Source: Marinomonas algicola
GTDB lineage: Bacteria > Pseudomonadota > Gammaproteobacteria > Pseudomonadales > Marinomonadaceae
Reading direction: 5' to 3'
DNA: 64,000 nucleotides
Assembly (NCBI RefSeq): GCF_014805825.1
Contig: NZ_CP061941.1
Coordinates: 868,001 to 932,000 of the forward strand
Shown here one piece after another: positions 8,624-16,001 of this stretch; positions within the stretch are counted from its first letter, which is position 1; the number at the start of each line of letters is the position of its first letter. Under the pieces are notes generated by a model that had not been told where the DNA came from, searched no databases, and saw nothing but the letters and a program-made list of their open reading frames with translations. A program made the position numbers and the translations under genes.

Positions 8624-9355
8624 TTGCATAACCTGAAACTCAAAGTCGAAGACTCGCTTTCCATAGACACAAGGTTGTGGCGATATATCGATTTGGCAAA
8701 ATTCGTATCATTATTGGATTCGGGTTCTCTGTGGCTTGCTAGGTCTGATACTTTTAGAGATCAAAGTGAAGGTCGGTTTCCAAGCGAGATGAGAGTAGCC
8801 ATTGAAAGAGCTTACGAAAGCTTTGATGACCAAAATGACTCTCCAATAAATAGTGCTGACGATTTTCAAGAGTATTTATGCAGAAATTCCTATGTGAGTT
8901 GTTGGCACAAAAACATCGATGAAAACATGGTCATGTGGGAGCTCTATGGCCGGGACAGCAATGCTGTTGCCGTACAAACAACGGTAGGGAAGCTCGAATC
9001 AAACATCTCAAAAATCGATTCCGGAGGCTTGGAGTTTTATTTAAAAAATGTTCAATATTCTAGAGCTGAAGATGTAGAAGGCAAGCTTGATTATAGTGCC
9101 CCATTTTTCATAAAACGTCCGCACTTCAACTTCGAGAAAGAAGCTCGAATTTTATTAAGCACATACTCAGCTATCATTCCAAATAAGGATACCCCCCTCG
9201 GGGTAACGGTGAAATTAAACGTCGTCGAAGCTATCGAGAAAATATTGGTTCACCCGGATAGCCAAGATTGGTTCGTCAAAGTCGTACAGTCTATTTCGGA
9301 TAAGTATGGACTAAACGCTCCTGTTGAGAGAGGGGTGTATGGCAACAAAATCTAA
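8624..9355 (+). CDS. DUF2971-type protein, integron cassette gene
   Basis: 243 residues, intact. Conserved DUF2971-like features: LWRYIDLAKFVSLLDSGSLW at the start, LARSDTFRDQSEGRFP, then SYVSCWHKNIDENMVMWELY, and a late FEKEARILLS. Biochemical function is not established; relatives often lie in cassettes and defence-type islands. Start is TTG at 8624 with GAGGAAG about 8 nt upstream and only 21 bp after the attC crossover, typical of tightly packed cassettes. The stop TAA is at 9353-9355 and its last bases are the left core of what should have been the cassette's own attC, now interrupted by intron sequence. Confidence 0.75.
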   Translation: MHNLKLKVEDSLSIDTRLWRYIDLAKFVSLLDSGSLWLARSDTFRDQSEGRFPSEMRVAIERAYESFDDQNDSPINSADDFQEYLCRNSYVSCWHKNIDENMVMWELYGRDSNAVAVQTTVGKLESNISKIDSGGLEFYLKNVQYSRAEDVEGKLDYSAPFFIKRPHFNFEKEARILLSTYSAIIPNKDTPLGVTVKLNVVEAIEKILVHPDSQDWFVKVVQSISDKYGLNAPVERGVYGNKI

Positions 9356-9426
9356 TCGGGTAGCCGGAGGTTTCTAACCTCCAGCCCCCACACCACCCTG
9401 CATGCGGCTCCGCACAGGGCGGTTCA
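9355..9426 (-). mobile_element. Group II intron 3' end (domains V-VI), remnant in an attC
   Basis: On the minus strand, GAACCGCCCTGTGCGG, AGC, then CGCATGCAGGGTGGTGTGG folds as a bacterial group II domain V hairpin. It is followed by a domain VI-like hairpin (GGAGGTT-AGAA-ACCTCC) and the terminal CTACCCGAT typical of group II intron 3' ends. The intron ends precisely at 9355; the adjoining exon on this strand reads TTAGATTTTG, the complement of an attC left core. Everything 5' of domain V, including any reverse transcriptase, is missing, replaced by RAYT-associated sequence from about 9434. Confidence 0.72.
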
Positions 9427-9433
9427 TAAACAA

Positions 9434-9920
9434 TATCTAAGACACCCATTACTTTATTGATGTTTTTTTGATCACCGTCTAAACTAGATAAAACCAAACT
9501 CAAGGATGAGGAAAAAACGATGCCAAGGGCCAGAAGCCAACAAGTCAGTTTGTCTGATACACCTTACTATCACTGTATTTCTCGATGCGTTCGACGTGCT
9601 TTTTTATGTGGTGAAGACTCTGTCACCGGAAAGAGCTTTGAGCACCGTCGTGGGTGGATAGAGGCGCGAATTTGGCAATCTAAGACACCCATTACTTTAT
9701 TGATGTTTTTTTGATCACCGTCTAAACTAGATAAAACCAAACTCAAGGATGAGGAAAAAAACGATGCCAAGGGCCAGAAGCCAACAAGTCAGTTTGTCTG
9801 ATACACCTTACTATCACTGTATTTCTCGATGCGTTCGCCGTGCTTTTTTATGTGGTGAAGATTCAGTTACAGGAAAAAGCTTTGAGCACCGTCGCGGTTG
9901 GATCGAGGCGCGAATTTTAT
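9434..9920 (+). repeat. Tandem duplication of the RAYT 5' region
   Basis: Two near-identical copies of about 243 bp: copy 1 at 9434-9676, copy 2 at 9677-9920. Both begin with TAAGACACCCATTACTTT, include the ribosome site and the first ~52 codons of the transposase. They differ by one A in the poly-A before the ATG (offset 243 becomes 244) and by scattered, mostly synonymous changes towards the 3' end. Confidence 0.9.
9520..9714 (+). pseudogene. Truncated RAYT transposase copy
   Basis: Starts at ATG 9520 (MPRARSQQVSLSDTPYYHCI) and matches the intact downstream gene for about 51 residues up to IEARI. It then runs into the leader of the second copy and stops at 9712-9714. It holds the N-terminal strand of the Y1 fold but lacks the HUH and the tyrosine, so it cannot be catalytic. 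It still has the same ribosome site as the intact copy. Confidence 0.8.
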
Positions 9921-10732
9921 TTTTAGCTCAACTCTTCTCTATCGATATTTGTGCTTATGCGGTGATGAGCAATCACTTGCATATTGTGTTGCATGTTGAT
10001 GAAAAACAAGCCAAAAATTGGTCTACTCATGAGGTGTTGAGGCGCTGGCATGCGTTGCATAAAGGCACGTTATTTACTCAACAATACGTTCGTGGCGATA
10101 CCATGCCGGACTATGCCATAGAATTAGCAGAAAGATCGGCGGAAGCGTATCGAGAAAGGTTGTCTGACATCAGCTGGTTTATGCGGGAGTTAAACGAACC
10201 GATTGCTCGGCAAGCGAATGTTGAAGATGGTTGCACGGGACGATTTTGGGAAGGACGCTTTAAGTCTCAGGCGTTGTTAGACGAAGCCTCTGTTTTGGCT
10301 TGTATGGCGTATGTTGATCTTAATCCTATTCGAGCCAACATCGCAGCGACACCGGAAACATCAGAATTTACCAGCATCAAGAAACGAGTGAAAGCGGCGG
10401 GAGAAGGTGCTCAACCCAACGCTTTGTATCCTTTTATCGGTGATGAGCACAAAGATAAAAACAAAGGGATCTTATTTAAGTTAACGGATTATCTTGAACT
10501 GGTTGATATGACAGGTCGTATTGTTCGACAAGACAAGCGAGGCTCGATTGACTTGTCGCTTTCACCCATTTTACAGCGGCTTGGAATATCATCTGACAAC
10601 TGGCTAACGATCGCTATTAAGTTCGAGCAAAATACTCATAGCGTGGTTGGTCAGGAAAACAGCATAACCCGTTACAAAAACGCCCAACCAAGGTCAAGGC
10701 CGAATAAACGGTGTTGTCGATTACTTGCCTAG
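9764..10732 (+). CDS. REP-associated tyrosine transposase (RAYT, IS200-like Y1 family)
   Basis: Single-strand DNA transposase/nuclease of the HUH family that acts on REP-type palindromes; 322 residues. The HUH motif is NHLHIVLHV (about residues 68-76) and the catalytic Tyr lies in ACMAYVDLNPIRANI (near residue 184). The N terminus TPYYHCISRCVRRAFLCG is typical of the RAYT group. Start is ATG 9764, the same position as in the duplicated copy; an ATG at 9749 would place the ribosome site inside the gene. The C-terminal extension after about residue 220 is of unknown role. REP-like palindromes at 6972 and 7144 are possible substrates. Confidence 0.85.
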   Translation: MPRARSQQVSLSDTPYYHCISRCVRRAFLCGEDSVTGKSFEHRRGWIEARILFLAQLFSIDICAYAVMSNHLHIVLHVDEKQAKNWSTHEVLRRWHALHKGTLFTQQYVRGDTMPDYAIELAERSAEAYRERLSDISWFMRELNEPIARQANVEDGCTGRFWEGRFKSQALLDEASVLACMAYVDLNPIRANIAATPETSEFTSIKKRVKAAGEGAQPNALYPFIGDEHKDKNKGILFKLTDYLELVDMTGRIVRQDKRGSIDLSLSPILQRLGISSDNWLTIAIKFEQNTHSVVGQENSITRYKNAQPRSRPNKRCCRLLA

Positions 10733-10984
10733 CGTAACCAACGGTTTTATTTCAAATTCCCCCGAGCCTTACTAAGCGGTAAGCAGATTTACTCGCCTCA
10801 AAATCACTATTTTCGTCTAGCCAGATAACAATAAAGACGGTTTCTTAGTGAAAGTTGTATTTTTCAATGCTTCTAGTATTTAAACGAATCAAAATATAAT
10901 CAGTCTTTTCTGATGTTTTAATATTGGGTGTCGATGGTAAATTTCTATGGTAAATTATTTGTATTTATAGCCGAGGAGGCTAAC

Positions 10985-11245
10985 ATGATTGATCAAAAAG
11001 AGACTCAAGACATTTCCAATTGTATTAGTGCTGATTTTGATAAAATGGACCAACAAGCCGCCGGTAATTGGTCCATTTGTTACAGTACTCAAAAAAATAG
11101 CTTAACTCTATCAGTCAATGTAGTGCATCCGCTTGCTTCAAATGGAGGGACTGAGCTCACCACGGAAATCGATGAAAAAGGTCTGAACGATATGCTGGCT
11201 TTTTTGCATCAGGTTAAATATTCCATGGGCAAACCTAGATTGTAA
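10985..11245 (+). CDS. Small hypothetical protein
   Basis: 86 residues, soluble, no family recognised. Start ATG 10985 is set by a perfect GAGGAGG 5-11 nt upstream; the longer frame from 10928 would be translated through a repeated GGTAAATT leader. Composition is acidic in the first third (KETQDISNCISADFDKMDQQ). It has no signal peptide or membrane segment. It is first of three co-oriented genes, 50 bp ahead of a DUF4405-type membrane protein, so a regulatory or accessory role for that protein is a guess. Confidence 0.6.
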   Translation: MIDQKETQDISNCISADFDKMDQQAAGNWSICYSTQKNSLTLSVNVVHPLASNGGTELTTEIDEKGLNDMLAFLHQVKYSMGKPRL

Positions 11246-11295
11246 TTGGTAAATTATGATGCGTGTCTATGGTAAATTCGATGAGGGGTAAAATT

Positions 11296-11766
11296 ATGTC
11301 TGATTGGAAGGAGAATTTGCAGAAAACTCGTTATGTGATGGACGTGATTCTGCTTATTGGCTTTATGATCGTTTCGGCGCCACAGGCAACGGGTGTTCCG
11401 GTGCATGAATGGCTTAGTTTGTTATTTATCGTCCCATTCGTTATTCATTTATTGTTGCATTGGGATTGGATAAAGAAAAGTTTGGATATTTTTTTATCGG
11501 CGAAGTCGGCAAAAATTCGATTTAATGTTATTTGGAGTTACCTTATATACCTAATGATGCTACTGGTTTTTGTCAGTGGCTTTTTAGTTTCGGTAGCACT
11601 ATTGCCTGCGATAAGTGTAGGTATTAACATTCAAGATTTTTGGTCAAAAATTCACCACGATTCGGCGACTTTTATTATGCCAATGCTAGGCGTTCACCTC
11701 GCATTACAGTGGAGCTGGATTGTGAACATCACAAAGAAAATGTTCCCAAAGGAGGTTAAGCAATGA
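11296..11766 (+). CDS. DUF4405 (flavinylation-associated cytochrome-like) membrane protein
   Basis: 156 residues with four hydrophobic helices. The arrangement of histidines is that of the cytochrome b561-like DUF4405 domain: HEWLSLLFIVPFVIHLLLHW in helices 1-2, and KIHHDSATFIMPMLGVHLAL in helix 4, each with paired His able to hold haem. Such proteins usually sit near extracytosolic flavin-transfer or electron-transfer genes; none is recognisable here. Start ATG 11296 has GAGGGG upstream. It overlaps the next gene by 4 bp (ATGA), indicating translational coupling. Confidence 0.7.
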   Translation: MSDWKENLQKTRYVMDVILLIGFMIVSAPQATGVPVHEWLSLLFIVPFVIHLLLHWDWIKKSLDIFLSAKSAKIRFNVIWSYLIYLMMLLVFVSGFLVSVALLPAISVGINIQDFWSKIHHDSATFIMPMLGVHLALQWSWIVNITKKMFPKEVKQ

Positions 11767-12047
11767 AGCATTTACAATATCGATGGAAGTCGCGTTTATC
11801 TTTTGCTTTGTTCGTTTCTATCGTCCTCAGTATTTTGATGGTGACGCTAGAATTAACTCCTTGGGCAGAGCAGATAAACCATGAAGGGTACTCTCATGGT
11901 GACGAAGAAGAGCCAAGTATCCCATCGGTTATGATATACATTTTACCCTTTGTTAAAGAAATAGTATTGATTGGTGTTCCCATGTTATTAACTTTGGTTT
12001 GGGTAACTCTCGTTCGTACCATTAAGGTGGATCAATCGAATAAATAA
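11763..12047 (+). CDS. Small membrane protein coupled to DUF4405 gene
   Basis: 94 residues with two predicted transmembrane helices (about residues 12-30 and 58-84) joined by an acidic, histidine-bearing extracytoplasmic loop (INHEGYSHGDEEEPS). No family recognised. The ATGA overlap with the DUF4405 gene implies they are made together and may form a complex; the His/Asp/Glu-rich loop could bind metal, which is inference only. Confidence 0.65.
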   Translation: MKHLQYRWKSRLSFALFVSIVLSILMVTLELTPWAEQINHEGYSHGDEEEPSIPSVMIYILPFVKEIVLIGVPMLLTLVWVTLVRTIKVDQSNK

Positions 12048-12095
12048 TCATGAAAATTTGCATAACAACGGATCATCTAGGTCACGCACATAAGG

Positions 12096-12125
12096 TAATC
12101 AAAGACCCCCATTACTTTGTTGATC
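12096..12125 (+). repeat. Orphan copy of the RAYT leader motif
   Basis: AATCAAAGACCCCCATTACTTTGTTGAT-like sequence matches the leader found at 9434 and 9677 (TAAGACACCCATTACTTT) with few changes, but no transposase frame follows. The rest of 12048-12203 shows no gene. Confidence 0.6.
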
Positions 12126-12203
12126 GCATTCTGCGGCGGCTGATTTGGGTGTTATGGTACGGCAGTAAAATCCTCTTGTAACTAATTTATCGCTAAATAT
12201 AAA

Positions 12204-12242
12204 TTAAACAACGTAATGCATTATGTGTATTACGTTGTTTAA
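12204..12242. terminator. Long perfect hairpin, likely terminator of the barrel gene
   Basis: TTAAACAACGTAAT at 12204-12217 pairs perfectly with ATTACGTTGTTTAA at 12229-12242 around an 11-nt loop. It lies just past the 3' end of the minus-strand gene at 12279; flanks are AT-rich on both sides, so it may act in both directions. Confidence 0.65.
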
Positions 12243-12278
12243 TATATTTCCTAGACTCCCCCCTTATTAATTACTAGC

Positions 12279-12851
12279 TTAAAACTGATAACCAACAGTC
12301 ATCATTGAATATATACCGCCAGTATCTACCTTGGAATTAAATAAAGTCGCTTCAGAATCGCTATAGCGAATTTGTGCGCCCAACATAAAATTATTTTTAA
12401 ATTTCCAGTTTACTCCTGTAGAAAGCCAATACCCTAAGTCATCATCGTCTTGCTTTTCTGTTATATCGTTTTTGACTACTTTCCTTTCGGCGCCTGAAAG
12501 GGTTAACCCAGTACCTAGATACGGTTCAATATTTTCATTAAGTAGCCAATATTTTCGAACCCCTAGATGGAGACCTCCAGTTACTTTTGTGACTTCTCCT
12601 TGTTTGTTATCAGTCTTTTTTCCCGCAGCCAAGAGATCGATAGCAATACTTACTGGCCAGCTTTTATTTTGAATATCAGTTGATAAACCAAAAGCAGAAT
12701 GGGTGTTATCTTCATAGTCATCTTTATCAAGATGCTTTTGCCCAAATAGTAACGAAAACCGATTCGTCCAGTTGTCTTCTGCCATAACGTGAGCGGTTGG
12801 TAATAATGTTAATAATGTGAGTGCTATTGGACGTATGCATTTTACTTTCAT
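12279..12851 (-). CDS. Outer-membrane beta-barrel protein
   Basis: 190 residues with a clear signal peptide (IALTLLTLLPTAHVMA, cleavage near residue 24) and alternating beta-strand pattern: GGLHLGVRKYWLLNENIEPYLG, GYWLSTGVNWKFKNNFMLG, and a C-terminal strand ending TVGYQF with the terminal Phe used for barrel assembly. It resembles small OmpA-/OmpW-like eight-stranded barrels; substrate or role is unknown. It is monocistronic between RAYT debris and a disrupted regulator. Confidence 0.75.
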   Translation of the reverse strand: MKVKCIRPIALTLLTLLPTAHVMAEDNWTNRFSLLFGQKHLDKDDYEDNTHSAFGLSTDIQNKSWPVSIAIDLLAAGKKTDNKQGEVTKVTGGLHLGVRKYWLLNENIEPYLGTGLTLSGAERKVVKNDITEKQDDDDLGYWLSTGVNWKFKNNFMLGAQIRYSDSEATLFNSKVDTGGIYSMMTVGYQF

Positions 12852-13108
12852 ATAAGGGCCTTTTAAATGAATAGGGGTTAATGATTTTTTTTGTAACAGC
12901 GCTTTCGGCTGTTATGACTTGTCTTTAGACATTCAGTACTAATGGACGAGGTGAAGTATGCAAACGTTTTTAGAAGAGTGTGTTCAAGAAAATAGGTAAG
13001 GACAGAACAGTGGCATTGGAGAGGCAGGGTTATTTTTATCCTTATGTTTTTAAAGACTTTATTTTAAAATTCTCAATTGTCTTCGCCTACAAGGTAGGAC
13101 ATCTATCT

Positions 13109-13897
13109 TTAAGAAAGGCTGGACTTTGATGATTTTCTAAATTGAACCGGAGTCATGCCAACATGCTTTTTAAAGGCACTATAGAACGCAGAACGAGAAT
13201 TAAATGCGGCATCTACTGCAATATCGACGATACTTTTATCTGCTAATGTCGGGTTAACTAATAGCTGCTTTGCATAATCTATTCGCTTTTTATTAATGTA
13301 ATCAAAAAAAGTTATTTCATAAATGGTATTTATAGTTTGAGATAAGTAATTTGGTGATAAAGATAATTTTTCTGCTAATTGAGGCATGCTTAAATTTGGC
13401 TCTAAATAGGCTGTTTCCTTATCCATTAATGCCTCTAATTTTTTAGAAATTCTTAACATGTCGGCTTCAGAAAGGGCTGATTTCAGGTATTTATTAGAAT
13501 GCTCAGATTGTGTTAATTCTGTATTTTCTTCTTTTTTGATAAAATCACAGTTTCTTATTTCTGATCGGTTTTTATTATCGCTTTCAATCGGGTTATCTAT
13601 TGCGTTTTCTTTTTTATTTCCAAAATTATTTTTTAATTCTGTTATGTAGAAACGTTCGCTTCGGTTATAAATTCTAGGTTGCATTAACCCCATTACACCA
13701 ACATAAAAAATTATCGTCATATAGAAATAATCCATGAAGCCCATCAAAGATAATTCTTCTTCTGATTCTTGAAAGAATACCAATGTCACTATTCCTTTAA
13801 TCAAACCAAATACAAATAATAGCAGCATGTTACTAAGCCATATAAGAGTGATACGTTCTCTGTATGAAAAAATATTCTTAATACGGCCCGAATTCAA
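13109..13897 (-). pseudogene. AraC-type membrane regulator, C-terminal fragment (split by IS30)
   Basis: The 3' part of a gene whose 5' part lies at 14968-15498. It encodes the last two membrane helices (WLSNMLLLFVFGLIKGIV and YMTIIFYVGVMGLM), a charged linker, and a complete AraC HTH pair: LSMPQLAEKLSLSPNYLSQTIN and SIVDIAVDAAFNSRSAFYSAFKK. The full protein would be an integral-membrane AraC regulator with an N-terminal multi-helix sensor. A TTG at 13897 lies inside the IS end, so this fragment is probably untranslated. The reading frame resumes nearly exactly where the N-terminal part stops. Confidence 0.82.
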
Positions 13898-14968
13898 GTC
13901 CGAAGTGCGACACTTTTCATTTCAAGCAGCCAAACACATCTTTTTAAAAATAACGGCTGGTTGCTTGAACCCTAAACACTTCCTTGGACGATGGTTTATT
14001 CGTCTCATCGCGAAATGTATTCTCTCTTCTGTAACACTTCTTAAATCAGTGCCTTTGGGCACATACTGTCTTAGAAGGCCGTTACTATTTTCATTCGCTC
14101 CACGCTCCCAAGAGCTATATGGATGAGCAAAATACACTTTCGTATCTAATGCTTTAGCTATCTTAGCGTGATAGGCAAACTCTCGACCATTATCTGCTGT
14201 GATCGTGTGCACATGATCTTTAAAAGGCATCAATAACTCTATGGTAGCCTGAGTCACATCTTTGGCTGACTTTGAGTTCACTTTCTTTATCAGGTAAAAG
14301 CGCGTCTTTCTTTCCAATAAAGTAACGATGGACCCCGTTCCATTCTTGCCTAAAACAGTGTCTATTTCCCAATCACCAAAACGCTTTTTTGTCTCCACAA
14401 TGACTGGGCGCTCATCAATAGAGACTTTGTTTTTAATCACTTCTGCTTTCGTTCGCTGTCCTTTCCTGTAGCGTTTTTTTCCTTGCCTCAAATGACGATA
14501 AAGCGTCCCTTTGTTTCTTTTGTCATCATGGATATATTGATAAATCCATTCATGACTAACAGGAACTCCGCAGTTTTTAAGTACGTTAGAGACTTGCTCA
14601 GGGCTCCAGTCGATTTCAATTAAAATACGAATAAAATCAATGGTCTCTGATGATATTCGATACTTAGCGGATGTCTTTCGCCTTATCAAGCATGCTCTTT
14701 GAGCTTTATCAGGACAATATCCTGTTGCTTTTTTATTCCGCTTTAGCTCACGATAAATCGTAGCTCTATGGCAATTAAGTGCACGTGCTATATTTGAAAC
14801 TGATATTTCTTGCCCTAAAAGAGCTGAAATCTGGTATCTTTTGCCTTCGGTCAACTGCTGATAATTCATGTTGGTACTGCTTAGTTTTGTGGTGAAAAGA
14901 AGTGTACCAACTTCAGCAGTTGGCTTCTTCTACACCTGATTTGCAGTGTCGCACTTATTATCTGAATT
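13891..14968 (-). mobile_element. IS30-family insertion sequence
   Basis: About 1.08 kb. Terminal inverted repeats are imperfect: AATTCAAGTCCGAAGTGCGA at 13891 and, read from the other end, AATTCAGATAATAAGTGCGA at 14968, sharing AATTCA and AAGTGCGACACT. One transposase fills the element. It splits an AraC-type gene. I see no clear target-site duplication next to either end. Confidence 0.85.
13922..14869 (-). CDS. IS30-family transposase
   Basis: Intact DDE transposase of 315 residues, the usual length for IS30. N-terminal HTH: QISALLGQEISVSNIARALN followed by CHRATIYRELKRN. Catalytic triad: first Asp in FGDWEIDTVLG, second in TITADNGREFA, Glu in SSWERGANENSNGLLRQY. The C-terminal NHRPRKCLGFKQP is the family hallmark. 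No frameshift, so the element may be active. Confidence 0.93.
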   Translation of the reverse strand: MNYQQLTEGKRYQISALLGQEISVSNIARALNCHRATIYRELKRNKKATGYCPDKAQRACLIRRKTSAKYRISSETIDFIRILIEIDWSPEQVSNVLKNCGVPVSHEWIYQYIHDDKRNKGTLYRHLRQGKKRYRKGQRTKAEVIKNKVSIDERPVIVETKKRFGDWEIDTVLGKNGTGSIVTLLERKTRFYLIKKVNSKSAKDVTQATIELLMPFKDHVHTITADNGREFAYHAKIAKALDTKVYFAHPYSSWERGANENSNGLLRQYVPKGTDLRSVTEERIHFAMRRINHRPRKCLGFKQPAVIFKKMCLAA

Positions 14969-15498
14969 TAGGGGTTTCTATGTGCAATGAGCAGTTTTAT
15001 ACTGAAAAAAAGGTAAAGAAAAAAACTGGTTATTTTTAAAAAAACTTGAAGGTTAAGACTGTAATAAACAACGCTGGGCCAATCTCTTGAGATTACACCG
15101 GTTTCCATCAATGTGAGTTTTGCATCAAAATCCATTAACCAAAAAGGTATAGATAAAATTACGCAAACAAAAAAGAGGGAGTAGTGCTTTAAGATCTTCT
15201 GAATATTGTTATTTTTTTCAGGTGATGTGGCTTTTCTAATATACCAATAGAGGGCAATTCCAACACTTGCGTCAAACGGTAGGCTAAGACCAACGAGGTG
15301 CGGAAATTGATAGATATAATTCGTGTCTAAGAGGAATTTTTGTAAGATTTCAGCGGTAAATGCAAGCAAAATAATAGACAGATGTATATTGATTGTACGA
15401 GTCTTACGGCTTCTAAAATAAAGTAATACCGCAAAAATAATACCTTGTCCTGCCGTTAAAAATAGTACTAACGTATTAAGGCTGATAATCGTTGACAT
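14968..15498 (-). pseudogene. AraC-type membrane regulator, N-terminal fragment (split by IS30)
   Basis: The 5' part of the gene interrupted by the IS30 element. It encodes 176 residues with about five to six transmembrane helices (LNTLVLFLTAGQGIIFAVLLYF, IHLSIILLAFTAEIL, YSLFFVCVILSIPFWL, FLKITSFFLYLFFSIKLL). This is the sensor module of membrane AraC regulators. The stop codon is contributed by the IS junction (TAA at 14968-14970). Upstream 15499-15850 contains no convincing gene. Confidence 0.78.
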
Positions 15499-15854
15499 AT
15501 TACATTTAAAAAATTAGTTGAAGGATAATTTAGTAAAATGGGTATTCTGAGTTTCGCCATGTTTTGCTATGTCTGAGATGCAGTTCCTCGTATTTCCCTA
15601 GGTTATTCAATTAAATCTCCCTTCGCCGTTTTTTATATTTAATAGGTGAACACAACGACGCTTTTAGATAGACAAGGTTCAATAATCTTGTAAACAAACT
15701 ATCAATAACTGATTTTACTGTCAATTCATTTTAGCGACTAGGTAGACAACTTCGTGTTAGCAAGGCGAGATTGCTATGGGCAAGTCTGACTCAATTTTTA
15801 ACTTTTAGATGCTTTTACAACTTTTACAGCTTGGACTGTTTGAAGACGAAGGGC

Positions 15855-16001
15855 GCTTATAAGGATTTGAATACGGCAATGAAAGAAATGTCTTCTTTCG
15901 GCGATAAGTACCTCCCAGGAAGTGAAGAAGTACGTCATTTGCATAATAAGCGCTATCTTGCTTTTATTAAGCTTCAAACAGTAGCGAGAGAGCTTGAATG
16001 A
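15855..16001 (+). pseudogene. FGGY-family sugar kinase, C-terminal remnant
   Basis: The frame GAYKDLNTAMKEMSSF, then YLPGSEEVRHLHNKRYLAF resembles the last ~48 residues of FGGY carbohydrate kinases (xylulose/ribulose type). The remaining nine tenths of the gene are gone; the frame upstream of 15855 is unrelated. Its stop overlaps the ATG of the following HAD gene (ATGATG), so the two were once an operon, and the deletion probably removed the kinase body. Confidence 0.65.

Noticed and set aside
9291..9503. Minus-strand ORF of 70 residues
   Set aside because: It runs from cassette end across the group II intron scar into the RAYT leader; no coding features.
10928..11300. CRISPR array, considered because of GGTAAATT repeats
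   Set aside because: Repeats are short, unevenly spaced and tied to ribosome sites; no spacers or cas genes. No CRISPR was seen anywhere in the window.
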